DNA of 64,000 nt from Rhodocyclaceae bacterium (GTDB lineage: Bacteria; Pseudomonadota; Gammaproteobacteria; Burkholderiales; Rhodocyclaceae). Numbering within the stretch: position 1 is the first letter of the stretch; every line of letters starts with the position of its first letter. A program made the translations under genes and the position numbers. Where the stretch lies: positions 124,001 to 188,000 of the forward strand of contig JADKHX010000003.1 in the NCBI GenBank assembly GCA_016721505.1, written 5' to 3'. Shown piece after piece: positions 7,626-16,232 of this stretch. The notes below the pieces were generated by a model that worked only from the letters and a program-made list of their open reading frames with translations, ran no database searches and was not told the DNA's origin.

Positions 7626-9230
7626 TTACACCAGCGCCCGCATCAATGCCAATGTGTAGCCCGCCAAGCCCGCGAGCAATATTGCAATGACGAATAGCAC
7701 GCGACCTTGCCACCGAAGTTCGTTACGCAAATCGGCAATTTCGCCAGTTGGTGCTGGTGACACGCCGTTACTTAATGCCTCGTGCAACAAGCGCGGCAAC
7801 ATTGGCAATACTCGCGCCCATTGCCCGGCTTCGCGCTCCATATTAGAGCTCAACGCAGCCCAGCCGACTTGTTCGGTCATCCACTTTTCAAGGAAGGGTT
7901 TGGCGGTTTTCCACAAATCCAATTCCGGATCTAGTTGTCGCCCAAGACCTTCGATATTGAGCAAAGTTTTTTGCAGCAAAACCAACTGCGGTTGGATTTT
8001 GATATTGAAGTGGCGTGAAGTTTGAAATAAACGCAGCAGCACGCGACCGAAGGAAATTTCTTTTAACGGGCGATCAAAAATTGGCTCGCACACGGCACGT
8101 ATGGCCGATTCAAATTCATCAACCCGCGTGTCATGCGGCGCCCAGCCGGATTCGATATGCACTTCAGCGACGCGTTTGTAATCGCGACGAAAAAACGCCA
8201 GGAAATTTTGCGCCAGATAGCTTTTGTCATTGTCGGTCAGCGTGCCGACAATGCCGAAATCCAGCGCGATATAGCGACCTTTTTTGTCGCTGTCAGTGGC
8301 GACAAAAATATTGCCGGGATGCATGTCGGCATGAAAAAAACCATCACGGAAAACCTGCGTGAAAAAGATTTCAACGCCCATGCTACCCAAACGCGACAAA
8401 TCAACTCCCATTTCGCGCAGTTCGGCAATTTGCGATACCGGCGTGCCATGCATGCGCTCCATCACCATCACACCGGTGGTGCACCAATCCCAATGCACTT
8501 CGGGCACTAACAACAAATCAGAATTCAAAAAATTGTGCCGCAACTGCGAACAGTTGGCGGCTTCACGCATCAAATCCAATTCGTCATGCAAATATTTGGC
8601 GAATTCGGCCACCACTTCGCGCGGCTTCAGGCGGCGGCCATCGGTCCACAGGCTTTCCAACAAAGTAGCGCCCACGCGAAGCAGCGCAATGTCTTGATCG
8701 ATCACCGGTTTGATCCCAGGACGCAGAATTTTCACGGCGACTTCCAGCGGCAAACCGGTTGCCGCATCGGTAATCGGTAGTGTTGCGAAATGCACTTGCG
8801 CGACCGACGCCGAAGCAACAGGTTCGCGCTCGAAGCTGGCAAAAACTTGATCGACCGGACGACCATATGCGGCTGCGAGCGCTGCCACTGCAAGTTCTGG
8901 CGCAAAGGGTGGCACGGCATCTTGCAACTTGGCCAACTCATCGGCAAAGTCGGTTGCCAACAGGTCTCGCCGGGTCGACAGCACTTGGCCAAACTTGACA
9001 AAAATCGGCCCCAAATCTTCAAGCGCGCGACGCAAGCGGACGGCGCGTGGTGTGCGCGAAATTTCATCGACATTGCGCCAAAACATCAGCGATACAGCGC
9101 CGCGCAATAGCTTGCCTGTGAACCCAAAATCTACCTCTTGCTCGAGAATCATGCGGTCGAGGCCATAGCGCAATACGATGCGCGTAATTTTGAGTAAGCG
9201 AAAAGTGTTGAGTGGACGCAAGATAGACAC
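7626..9230 (-). CDS. ubiB: UbiB-family ubiquinone biosynthesis kinase-like protein
   Basis: UbiB is an atypical ABC1/ADCK kinase-like protein needed for ubiquinone synthesis. Visible signatures are KFGQVLSTRRDLLATDFADEL (the KxGQ element), the alanine-rich nucleotide loop SASVAQVH, EVAVKILRPG, HADMHPGNIFVA and ALDFGIVGTLTDNDK. Two C-terminal helices (LFVIAILLAGLAGYTLALM) anchor it to the membrane. The frame is open to a GTG at 9320. I prefer the GTG at 9230 (VSILRPLNTFRLLKITRIVL), because the longer form would leave only 27 bases to the divergent argS start and would place a good -10 box (TATACT, minus strand, 9274-9279) inside the gene. GTG at 9239 and TTG at 9221 are alternatives. Residues SNGVSPAPTGE before the helices are encoded by the dispersed element. 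Confidence 0.9.
   Translation of the reverse strand: MSILRPLNTFRLLKITRIVLRYGLDRMILEQEVDFGFTGKLLRGAVSLMFWRNVDEISRTPRAVRLRRALEDLGPIFVKFGQVLSTRRDLLATDFADELAKLQDAVPPFAPELAVAALAAAYGRPVDQVFASFEREPVASASVAQVHFATLPITDAATGLPLEVAVKILRPGIKPVIDQDIALLRVGATLLESLWTDGRRLKPREVVAEFAKYLHDELDLMREAANCSQLRHNFLNSDLLLVPEVHWDWCTTGVMVMERMHGTPVSQIAELREMGVDLSRLGSMGVEIFFTQVFRDGFFHADMHPGNIFVATDSDKKGRYIALDFGIVGTLTDNDKSYLAQNFLAFFRRDYKRVAEVHIESGWAPHDTRVDEFESAIRAVCEPIFDRPLKEISFGRVLLRLFQTSRHFNIKIQPQLVLLQKTLLNIEGLGRQLDPELDLWKTAKPFLEKWMTEQVGWAALSSNMEREAGQWARVLPMLPRLLHEALSNGVSPAPTGEIADLRNELRWQGRVLFVIAILLAGLAGYTLALMRALV
7743..7770 (+). repeat. Dispersed 28-bp element, copy 3 (inside ubiB)
   Basis: This is a consensus copy: GCCA, then GTTGGTGCTGGTGACACGCC, then GTTA. 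It sits in the weakly conserved linker of ubiB before the C-terminal membrane helices and is read as NGVSPAPTG on the minus strand. Confidence 0.7.
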
Positions 9231-9347
9231 GGGAAGCACCGCAGAACGGGCATAGTAGCGAGGGTTGCGGCTAAGTATAATTCGCGATTGCTTGTTTCGA
9301 CGATTCTTTGTCACCTTCACTATTGTCTGTCGCGGTATTCAACTTTC

Positions 9348-11088
9348 ATGTCTTCCACTCAATTATTTTTCGATCCACGCCAGCACCTGAGCGACTTGCT
9401 CAAGGCCGCCCTGACAAGCGTTGCGCCTGAACATGCGGCTGCAGAAATTTTTATCGAGCGCCCCAAGCAGTCCGGTCACGGCGATTTCGCCAGCAATTTG
9501 GCGATGCAAATTGCCCGTCCGCTCAAAACCAATCCTCGCCAAATTGCCGAGCGGCTCATTGCTGCCTTGCCGGCCTCGGAATGGGTCGTCGCGGTCAGCA
9601 TGGCTGGCGCGGGATTTATCAATTTCACGCTGACAGCGGCGGCACGTACGCAAGTTGTGGCGCAGGCTGTAAGCCAAGGCAATGCATTCGGACGCGGTGC
9701 CGACACCGGCATTAAGGTCGGTGGAATTTGTTTCGGCCAACCCGACCGGTCCGTTGCATGTCGGTCACGGACGTGGCGCGGCGTTCGGCGCCAGCTTGGC
9801 ATCGGTGCTGGCCTTCGCCGGCTATAGCGTCAGTCGCGAGTATTACGTGAATGACGCCGGACGGCAGATGGACATCCTTGCCTTGTCGACCTGGTTGCGT
9901 TATCTGGAACTTTTTGGCGAGCTAGTGCCATTCCCACCCAATGCCTATCAAGGTGGTTATGTGCGTGAAATGGCCGAGCAAATACAGGCAGCACATCAAG
10001 ACAAATTCAGCCGTCCGGCAGCGGCGGTTGTAGCTTGTTTGCCGACGACCGACAATCTGGATGAGACGCTGGACGGACTGATTGTGGCGGCCAAGGACTT
10101 GCTTGGCGAAGATTGGAGATACGTGCATCAACACGTGCTGACCGAGCAATTGGCCGAGTGTCGTTCCGATCTCGAAGAATTCGGTGTGCATCACGATGTT
10201 TGGTTTTCAGAAAACAGCTTGCACGACACCGGCATGGTGCAAAAAGCCATCGATACGCTCGAGGCCAATGGACATATTTACGAGCAAGACGGCGCCAAGT
10301 GGTTTCGCTCGACGGCGTTTGGTGACGAGAAAGATCGCGTGGTGCAGCGGGACAACGGTGCCTTTACCTATTTCGCACCGGACATTGCATATCATTTGAA
10401 TAAGTTTGAGCGCGGCTTTGATCGCGTGGTGAATGTGTGGGGCGCTGACCATCACGGTTACATCACTCGCGTCAAAGGCGCGTTGTCTGCCTTGGGAATT
10501 GATGCGAAGAGACTTGACGTGACGCTGGTCCAGTTTGTCAGCTTGTTTAGAGATGGTGTAAAAGCATCAATGTCGACCCGTGCGGGCGAATATGTAACTT
10601 TGCGTCAGTTGCGCCACGAAGTTGGTAATGATGCTTGCCGGTTTTTTTACATGCTCAGAAAAGCTGACCAAGCGCTCGATTTCGATATGGATTTGGCGAC
10701 CAGTCAAAGCAACGAAAATCCGGTGTATTACGTGCAATATGCGCACGCCAGAATTTGCTCGGTGTTAGCGCAATGGAATGGCGATGAAGCAAGCTTGCGC
10801 AATGTGGATTTGAGCACGCTGAAGCACGAAACTGAAATAGCGCTGTTCGCGCAACTTGGTGAATTCGCCTTGTTGATTCAAAATGCGGCGAAGGATTTCG
10901 CGCCACATTCCTTGGCGTTTTATCTCAAAGATTTGGCGGCCGCGTTCCATGCGTGGTACAACGCCGAACGTGTTTTGGTCGAAGACCCCGCTATCCGTAA
11001 TGCGAGGTTGGCGCTGGCAGTTGCCACGCGCCATGCGTTGCGCAATGGCCTATCGCTGTTAGGCGTATCTCAACCGGTGAGTATGTAA
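9348..11088 (+). CDS. argS: Arginyl-tRNA synthetase, frameshifted
   Basis: ArgRS charges tRNA-Arg. The first 125 residues from ATG 9348 (MSSTQLFFDPRQHL) form the N-terminal add-on domain, with ERPKQSGHGDFASNLAM and GAGFINFTL. After a one-base excess near 9717-9722 the catalytic core follows: VEFVSANPTGPLHVGHGRG (the HIGH motif as HVGH), YYVNDAGRQMD, VWGADHHGYITRVKGAL, and KASMSTRAGEYVTL, which takes the place of KMSKS. The C-terminal anticodon domain ends LLGVSQPVSM, the family's usual terminal methionine. Corrected length is about 579 residues, as expected. It is divergent from ubiB and followed after three bases by the SPOR gene. The essential function argues that the frameshift is a sequencing error. 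Confidence 0.93.
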
Positions 11089-11091
11089 TTT

Positions 11092-11721
11092 ATGAATAAT
11101 CCTGCTTATTCAAAACAGCCTTCAAGCACACCTGCAAAAGGTGGCGGTGGAATGATATTGGGAATTTTTATCGGCCTCGTGTTAGGAATTTTGATCGCGG
11201 CTGGCGTGGTGCTTTTTCTCAACAAAGCCACGCTGCCGTTTCAGGACAAATACGAAGGCGCCAACAAACCCAGTGCGGTGAATAGCAACGGACAAGCCGC
11301 GACTCCGCTGGCTTTGCCGGGTAAACCTGGTGGCACAGTGCAGGAAAAACAGCGCCTGGATTTCTACGGGATTTTGGAAGGCAAGACATCACCGACAAAT
11401 CCACCTGTAGCAAAGACCAACACGCCACCGACGGCGACAGCCACCACCACTCCGCCAACGGCGACAGAACCAACGGTTGTTGCAGAGCTACTGTACTTGC
11501 AGTTAGGCGCGTTTCAAAAAGCTGCTGATGCGGAAAACCTTAAAGCCAAGTTAGCGCTGACGGGTTTTGATGCAGCGGTTCAAGAAGTCGAGATTCCCAA
11601 CAAAGGCACCATGCAACGAGTTCGCGTCGGTCCATTTGCCACTGCCGCAGAAATGAATGCGGCGCGTGAACGCCTGTCGCAAGCAGGCATTGCCGGTACG
11701 GTGATTAAACAGAAACCTTAG
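11092..11721 (+). CDS. SPOR domain protein (FtsN-like)
   Basis: This 209-residue bitopic membrane protein has a short cytoplasmic N-terminus, one helix (MILGIFIGLVLGILIAAGVV), a periplasmic Pro/Thr-rich linker with two TPPTAT-type copies around residues 108-125, and a C-terminal SPOR domain (LYLQLGAFQKAADAENLKAK through MQRVRVGPFATAAEMNAARE). SPOR domains bind denuded septal peptidoglycan glycans, so a division-site role is inferred. The order argS-SPOR is common in Burkholderiales. The ATG at 11092 lies three bases after the argS stop. The 3' end overlaps the convergent PIN gene by 17 bases. Confidence 0.9.
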   Translation: MNNPAYSKQPSSTPAKGGGGMILGIFIGLVLGILIAAGVVLFLNKATLPFQDKYEGANKPSAVNSNGQAATPLALPGKPGGTVQEKQRLDFYGILEGKTSPTNPPVAKTNTPPTATATTTPPTATEPTVVAELLYLQLGAFQKAADAENLKAKLALTGFDAAVQEVEIPNKGTMQRVRVGPFATAAEMNAARERLSQAGIAGTVIKQKP

Positions 11722-12199
11722 TTGGTGCGACTGAATCATTAGTACAAAGTTCTACCAAAGCGGCGACCGGTGTGATGATGCGAAACATACCGGATTGCCT
11801 TAAACGGCGGGCTAGCTTAAGCAGTGCTTTGTCGCTGGTGATTAAGAATGCGGCTTGGCTGTCGCGGGCGAGTTCCAAAAATTTCTGATCGTCCGCGTCG
11901 GTGCAACGCGGTAGCAAAACTCTCAATGCGGATTGCGCCGGTGCGGTGACCGCGCGCGCGACGTTTTGATAGGCCGCGATTGCAGCGGTTTGCGCCTCGG
12001 CTCCCAACTTAAACAGCGGATAGTTCAACACGCGCACGAATTCTGCGAGGCAAGCTTCGTTGGTCACCACCTGCCAACGACCGGCTTCGATATGATTGCG
12101 CAGCGTTGCAAATTGGCTGTCAGCGAACACGTAAAGCGAGATCAATACGTTGGTATCGAGCACTACAGTGACGCCATCGCTCGACAATTCAGCGGACAT
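11705..12199 (-). CDS. PIN-domain protein, putative toxin-antitoxin toxin component
   Basis: This 164-residue protein carries PIN-type acidic residues: VVLDTNVLISLY near the N-terminus, the conserved glutamate in LAEFVRVL, and CTDADDQKFLELA followed by AFLITSDKALL. PIN domains are Mg2+-dependent RNases, often VapC-like toxins or the related COG1569-type putative toxins. No antitoxin-like gene precedes it: its upstream neighbour is the GDSL esterase, which it overlaps by 11 bases. It may be the last gene of the six-gene minus-strand run and not an independent toxin-antitoxin module. The C-terminal LCTNDSVAPTK may be a very degenerate copy of the dispersed element (AGTTGGTGC at 11719-11728). 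Confidence 0.82.
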   Translation of the reverse strand: MSAELSSDGVTVVLDTNVLISLYVFADSQFATLRNHIEAGRWQVVTNEACLAEFVRVLNYPLFKLGAEAQTAAIAAYQNVARAVTAPAQSALRVLLPRCTDADDQKFLELARDSQAAFLITSDKALLKLARRLRQSGMFRIITPVAALVELCTNDSVAPTKVSV

Positions 12200-12815
12200 A
12201 GCCGATTTCTTTAAGTGCCGCGGTGATTTTCTTGGTCAGCAGCAGATGTCCGGCGACGTTGGGATGTAAGGCATCAACTTTCAATTTTGTATCTGAAAGT
12301 ACCTCGGGCAAGGCATTCTCTATCAAGGGAATTTTGTGTGCATCGGCAATCGGGCGATAAAACTCGGCGGCCGAGAAGCTGCTAAAAACCGCGCCAGTAA
12401 TCGAAGGTTTTGGCGTTGCCAACAATACTGCTTTTGCGCCTTTGGCTTGAACCAAATCTAGTATGCGATTCAGATTGGCAACGGTGTCTGCTTGCGGCAC
12501 GCGGCGCAGCATGTCGTTGCCACCGAGACTAACGAAGACGAGCGTTGGCGAATGTTCGTCGAGCAAATCGGGCAAGCGCGCGAGGCCGCCGGCGCTAGTG
12601 TCTCCGCTCACGCCACCATTAATAATTTCCCAACCTGTATTGGCCGCGAGTAGTGAGGGCCACGCTTCTGCTGGCAATACGCCGTTGCCGGCGGTGAGGC
12701 TATCGCCCAACGCAAGCACGCGTGTGCCGCGTGGCAAAGCTTGTTCTGGCGGCTTGCTGCATGCGCTAATCGCGCTGAAAATGATGGCGATGCTCAGCCA
12801 GCGCAACATCCTCAT
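12189..12815 (-). CDS. tesA: GDSL-type arylesterase / lysophospholipase L1-like lipoprotein
   Basis: This SGNH hydrolase of 208 residues resembles TesA/EstA. Block I is LALGDSLTAGNG with the nucleophile serine, block II is INGGVSGDTSAGG, block III is VSLGGNDMLR with the oxyanion asparagine, and block V is KVDALHPNVAGH with the catalytic Asp-His pair. The N-terminus MRMLRWLSIAIIFSAISACS ends in a lipobox-like ISAC, so a lipoprotein or periplasmic location is inferred. Its start overlaps the trhO stop (12812-12815). The family hydrolyses short acyl esters and lysophospholipids; the physiological substrate here is unknown. Confidence 0.88.
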   Translation of the reverse strand: MRMLRWLSIAIIFSAISACSKPPEQALPRGTRVLALGDSLTAGNGVLPAEAWPSLLAANTGWEIINGGVSGDTSAGGLARLPDLLDEHSPTLVFVSLGGNDMLRRVPQADTVANLNRILDLVQAKGAKAVLLATPKPSITGAVFSSFSAAEFYRPIADAHKIPLIENALPEVLSDTKLKVDALHPNVAGHLLLTKKITAALKEIGYVR

Positions 12816-13747
12816 GCGGATTTTGTTTTCGATGGCATCGGGCTACCGATGTGCGCCATTTTTCTTTGCTCGGCTAGTGCCACTTGTTTTTGCCGTTCGG
12901 CGGCGGCCTTTTTTTGCGCAGGCGTTCGTGTGGCGTAGCAATGCGCGCAGGAAATACCCGCAACATAATTTTCAGACAATTTGTCGCTCGCCGCTAGCGG
13001 ATGACGACAAGCACGGCAAAATTCATGCTGGCCGTGACTTAATCCATGACCCACGGATACGCGCTCATCAAACACAAAACAATCGCCTTGCCAGCGACTC
13101 TCAGACTCCGGCACGGTTTCCAGATATTTTAAGATGCCGCCTTCAAGATGAAAGACTTCATCGAAACCTTGTGTCCGCAGATACGAAGTCGATTTCTCGC
13201 AGCGAATTCCGCCGGTACAAAACATGGCCACTTTCGGCTTTGACTTCAAGCGTTCATCACTTTTCACCCACGCCGGAAAATCACTAAAGCTCGCGGTATG
13301 TGGATTGATCGCGCCGGCAAAGCTGCCGATAGCGACCTCGTAGTCGTTGCGCACGTCGATCACCAATACCTCGGGATCGTCAATCAGACGATTCCAGTCC
13401 TGCGGCTTGACGTAAGTACCAACCAACGATTTCGGATCGACCCCTGGCACACCTAGCGTAACAATTTCACGCTTGAGTCTTACCTTCATCCGATAAAACG
13501 GCGGCGTGTTGGCGACGGCTTCTTTGTGCTGCAAATCAGCCAAACGCGCATCGCTACGCAGCATGGTCAACACGGCACGAACGCCTGAATCTGGTCCGGC
13601 AATGGTGCCATTGATACCCTCAGCGGCGAGCAATATCGTGCCCTTCACTTGGTGCTGGTGACACGCCGTCAACAGGGGCTTTTTGAGTTCAGCGAAGTCT
13701 GGCAAAGAAACGAATTTGTAAAAGGCGGCGGTGAGAAATTGCGTCAT
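12812..13747 (-). CDS. trhO: tRNA uridine(34) hydroxylase, rhodanese-like (TrhO/YceA)
   Basis: TrhO performs oxygen-dependent hydroxylation of U34 in tRNAs, giving ho5U. The 311-residue protein has the family N-terminal domain (AAFYKFVSLPDFAELKKPLL, GTILLAAEGINGTIAG), then a rhodanese domain with VIDVRNDYEVAIGSF and the active-site loop FCTGGIRCEKSTSYL holding the catalytic cysteine, then FHLEGGILKYLE. The C-terminal tail has paired cysteines (FCRACRHPL, SCAHCYA), a probable metal site. Start ATG 13747 lies 32 bases after the SDR gene stop. A copy of the dispersed element falls in this gene, read here as ACHQHQ, a different frame from its use in ubiB. Confidence 0.92.
   Translation of the reverse strand: MTQFLTAAFYKFVSLPDFAELKKPLLTACHQHQVKGTILLAAEGINGTIAGPDSGVRAVLTMLRSDARLADLQHKEAVANTPPFYRMKVRLKREIVTLGVPGVDPKSLVGTYVKPQDWNRLIDDPEVLVIDVRNDYEVAIGSFAGAINPHTASFSDFPAWVKSDERLKSKPKVAMFCTGGIRCEKSTSYLRTQGFDEVFHLEGGILKYLETVPESESRWQGDCFVFDERVSVGHGLSHGQHEFCRACRHPLAASDKLSENYVAGISCAHCYATRTPAQKKAAAERQKQVALAEQRKMAHIGSPMPSKTKSA
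13644..13671 (+). repeat. Dispersed 28-bp element, copy 4 (inside trhO)
   Basis: The core TTGGTGCTGGTGACACGCCG is identical to the consensus. The element is read as LTACHQHQV on the minus strand in the frame used by trhO, one frame away from the reading in ubiB. Confidence 0.55.
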
Positions 13748-13779
13748 TGACGGATGCTCTGAAAATTGCCTTGAAAATA

Positions 13780-14685
13780 CTAGCTTAAGAATTTAACGCC
13801 AGACATCACTTCTGACATTGCCCACAATTTTGTCGCTGCTGTTTCGTCACGTGAGGCTCGATTCGAGCCAACTTTTATCGGCGCGCCGCGCATTTGACGC
13901 ATGTCTTTAGGCCCGCAATAATCGCCGCCCTTGATATCGTCGCCTAGGGCTGCATACAAAGTTGGTAGCGCACCATGGCTTGCATTGTTGAGCACTAAGC
14001 CCATCAGTGGTGTAAAGAGGTTCAAAAATGCTGGCAAATGTTGTGTGAGGTTGGTCGCCGCAACACCAGGGTGTGCAGCGACCGAAAGCGTGGTGTAGCC
14101 AGCTTTGGCAAGGCGGCGATTCAATTCATAAGCAAACATCAAGCAAGCAATTTTGCTTTGTCCGTAAGCCTCGCGCTTGTTGTAACCGTTTTTGAAATTA
14201 GGGTCGTCAAACCGAATATTTCCCCAGCGATGCGCCATGCTTGACAGGCTAACAATGCGTGATGATGGTGTCTTGACAACTAACGGCAAGAGCAGACCTG
14301 TCAGAGCGAAGTGGCCGATGTAGTTGGCCGCCAACTGACTCTCGAAACCATCTTCGGACAAAGAAAACGGCGGCATCATGATGCCGGCGTTGTTAATTAA
14401 CAAATCGATTTTTGAGTAGCGCTCAGTGAATGCGGTGGCGAACGCACGCACGGATTTGAGGCTGCTTAAATCAAGCTGCATGCAGGTGACTTTGGTTTTG
14501 GTATGTTTTGCCAAAATTGCCACTTTGGCGGCCTCGGCTTTTTCCATATTGCGGCAGGCCAACACCAGCTCGCAGCCCTTCGAAGCTAGTGCCATGGCGG
14601 TCTCGAATCCCAATCCGATGTTGGCACCAGTAATCAAAGCCAGTCGGCCTTTTTGTGTAGGTACTTGATCCAATGTCCACGTCAT
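13780..14685 (-). CDS. SDR-family oxidoreductase, protochlorophyllide-reductase/retinol-dehydrogenase-like
   Basis: This classical-fold short-chain dehydrogenase has 301 residues. The nucleotide loop is ALITGANIGLGFETA, NNAG is present in LLINNAGIMMPPF, the catalytic serine lies in IVSLSSMAHRWG, and the catalytic Tyr-Lys pair lies in REAYGQSKIACLMF. HPGVAATNL follows. The length and the insert around the active site are like the Rossmann enzymes annotated as protochlorophyllide reductase-like or RDH-like. There is no sign of photosynthesis genes nearby, so a general ketone or aldehyde reductase is more plausible. It lies 13 bases after the HCCA-isomerase-like gene in the same run. Confidence 0.88.
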   Translation of the reverse strand: MTWTLDQVPTQKGRLALITGANIGLGFETAMALASKGCELVLACRNMEKAEAAKVAILAKHTKTKVTCMQLDLSSLKSVRAFATAFTERYSKIDLLINNAGIMMPPFSLSEDGFESQLAANYIGHFALTGLLLPLVVKTPSSRIVSLSSMAHRWGNIRFDDPNFKNGYNKREAYGQSKIACLMFAYELNRRLAKAGYTTLSVAAHPGVAATNLTQHLPAFLNLFTPLMGLVLNNASHGALPTLYAALGDDIKGGDYCGPKDMRQMRGAPIKVGSNRASRDETAATKLWAMSEVMSGVKFLS

Positions 14686-14698
14686 CGCTTTCCCCTTT

Positions 14699-15292
14699 TC
14701 AGTTTAGTAGCGCTTCGCGCACGAAATCCAAACGGTCTTGCCCCCAAAACAACTCATCGCCGACGATGAAGCTTGGCGCACCGAAAATCCCGCGATCAAC
14801 GGCATTTTGCGTCGCGACTTTAAGCGCCTCTTTGACCGCTGGTTCGCCGCTCAAGGCAAGTATGGCCATGCCATCAAATCCCGCCTTGCTCAGCACCGCA
14901 CCGACCGTGGCTGGGTCGTTCATGTTTTGTTGATCAACCCAAATCGCATTAAAAATCGCGTCGCGAAATTGCGCAAGGCGTGCATCGTTCTGCATTTGCA
15001 AACCGATGTCTGCACGCATCAAATGCAAAGTGTTGATCGGGAAATGTGGATTCATGGTGAACGCTACGCCATAGCGCTTGGCGTAGCGATTGAGATCATT
15101 AAAAAGATATGCGCCTTTGAGTGGTACGCTAATCGGCGGCCGGTTCCCAGTGGCCTGAAAAACTCCGCCGAGCAGGATAGGTTTGAAGTCGATTTGCGCG
15201 CCAGTTTCAGCAGCAATTTTTGGTATTTGTGTATGGGCAAGGTAAGCCGCAGGGCTACCAAAGTCAAAATAGAAATCAACGATTTTGCTCAT
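14699..15292 (-). CDS. 2-hydroxychromene-2-carboxylate isomerase-like (DsbA/GST-kappa fold)
   Basis: The 197-residue protein begins MSKIVDFYFDFGSPAAYLAH, the family hallmark around the glutathione-interacting serine. It continues with DFKPILLGGVFQATGNRPP, FPINTLHLMRA, and the cis-proline region FGAPSFIVGDELFWGQDRLD. Enzymes of this family isomerise 2-hydroxychromene-2-carboxylate in naphthalene catabolism, using glutathione, but many homologues outside catabolic clusters have unknown substrates. The ATG at 15292 shares one base with the stop of the upstream SDR gene, so the two are translationally coupled. No aromatic-degradation genes are nearby, so the exact substrate is unassigned. Confidence 0.88.
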   Translation of the reverse strand: MSKIVDFYFDFGSPAAYLAHTQIPKIAAETGAQIDFKPILLGGVFQATGNRPPISVPLKGAYLFNDLNRYAKRYGVAFTMNPHFPINTLHLMRADIGLQMQNDARLAQFRDAIFNAIWVDQQNMNDPATVGAVLSKAGFDGMAILALSGEPAVKEALKVATQNAVDRGIFGAPSFIVGDELFWGQDRLDFVREALLN

Positions 15293-16023
15293 CAAAATTT
15301 CTCCATCCAAGGTCGTAAATCTAGCTCGTGAGTCCACGCATCGCGCGGTTGCATGTGCAGCATCCAATACTGATCGGCAATGTGATCGGGATTCAAAATT
15401 CCGTCCTGCGCTTTCTTCGCATACGCTTCCGGAAAATTCGTACTTATAAATTCCGTGTCGATCGCTCCGTCAATGACGACGTGCGCAATATGTAATCCAC
15501 GCGGCCCAAGTTCGCGCGCCATGCTCTGCGCCAGAGCCCGCAGTGCCATCTTGGCACCAGAAAACGCGGCAAAGTTCGTCCCACCCCGCATTGAAGCCGT
15601 CGCGCCAGTAAAAATGATGGTGCCATGCCCGCGTTTGACCATACGTTTGGCAACTTCGCGACCGTTGAGAAATCCACTCAGGCAAGCCATCTCCCAAATC
15701 TTGAAATAACGCCGCGCCGTTTCGTCAAGAATGCTGCTCGGTGCGTTTGCACCGATGTTGAACACCAGCACCTCTATCGGCGCTATCGTTGATTCGATTT
15801 CTTCGATCAACGCAACTACATCGTCTTCTTTGCGTGCATCTGATGCGAAACCATAAGCCATCCCACCTTCGGCTTTGATTTGTTCAACCAGCGGTGCCAA
15901 TTTCTCTGCTGTGCGTCGCGTGACACAAGCAATGAATCCCTCGCGCGCAAATCGCCGCGCGATGGCACCGCCAGTCGCGTCACCCGCGCCGATGACTAGT
16001 GCAACTCGTTCGGATAGCGTCAT
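15292..16023 (-). CDS. SDR-family protein with Phe in place of the catalytic Tyr
   Basis: This 243-residue protein has the Rossmann nucleotide motif VALVIGAGDATGGAIARRFA and the SDR architecture, with FNIGAN where classical members have NNAG and a serine in FTGATASMRGG. In the active-site YxxxK motif the tyrosine is phenylalanine (F154, in AAFSGAKMALRA; codon at 15562-15564), while the lysine (K158) is kept. It may therefore lack ordinary oxidoreductase activity or use another residue. Start ATG 16023 is the first gene of the minus-strand run extending to 11705, so the promoter for that run should lie in 16024-16232, shared with the divergent secretion operon. Confidence 0.85.
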   Translation of the reverse strand: MTLSERVALVIGAGDATGGAIARRFAREGFIACVTRRTAEKLAPLVEQIKAEGGMAYGFASDARKEDDVVALIEEIESTIAPIEVLVFNIGANAPSSILDETARRYFKIWEMACLSGFLNGREVAKRMVKRGHGTIIFTGATASMRGGTNFAAFSGAKMALRALAQSMARELGPRGLHIAHVVIDGAIDTEFISTNFPEAYAKKAQDGILNPDHIADQYWMLHMQPRDAWTHELDLRPWMEKF

Positions 16024-16232
16024 GTAAATCGTCCTTGGTTGTGAGGGGCGAAGTCTAGCGCAAGGGAGTAGAGTCGCCAGTTGGTGCTGGTGATGTAATG
16101 GTCAGTTCATCGGCCACACAACGTCAAGTTTAAGATATGCAGAGAACTGCCGTTACGATTCGGGCGCTTCAAGGAAATCGCGCTTTGAAGGCATAATTCA
16201 GACAAACACTCACGATTCACTGGGACATTTCT
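16024..16232. other. Divergent intergenic region before the secretion operon
   Basis: This 209-base gap separates the minus-strand run from the plus-strand type I secretion operon and must hold promoters for both. It contains a partial copy of the dispersed element at 16076-16093. A weak plus-strand -10-like CATAAT (about 16191-16196) stands 18 bases after TTCAAG, which I would not call a promoter with confidence. GGGACA about six bases before ATG 16233 may act as a poor ribosome site. Confidence 0.4.
16076..16093 (+). repeat. Dispersed element, copy 5 (truncated, intergenic)
   Basis: The left 18 bases of the dispersed element (GCCAGTTGGTGCTGGTGA) are exact. The right part is replaced by TGTAATGG. 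The copy lies in the divergent gap upstream of the type I secretion operon. Confidence 0.55.

Noticed and set aside
11705..12199. Complete VapBC-type toxin-antitoxin pair
   Set aside because: Only the PIN protein is present. The overlapping upstream gene is a GDSL esterase, not an antitoxin.
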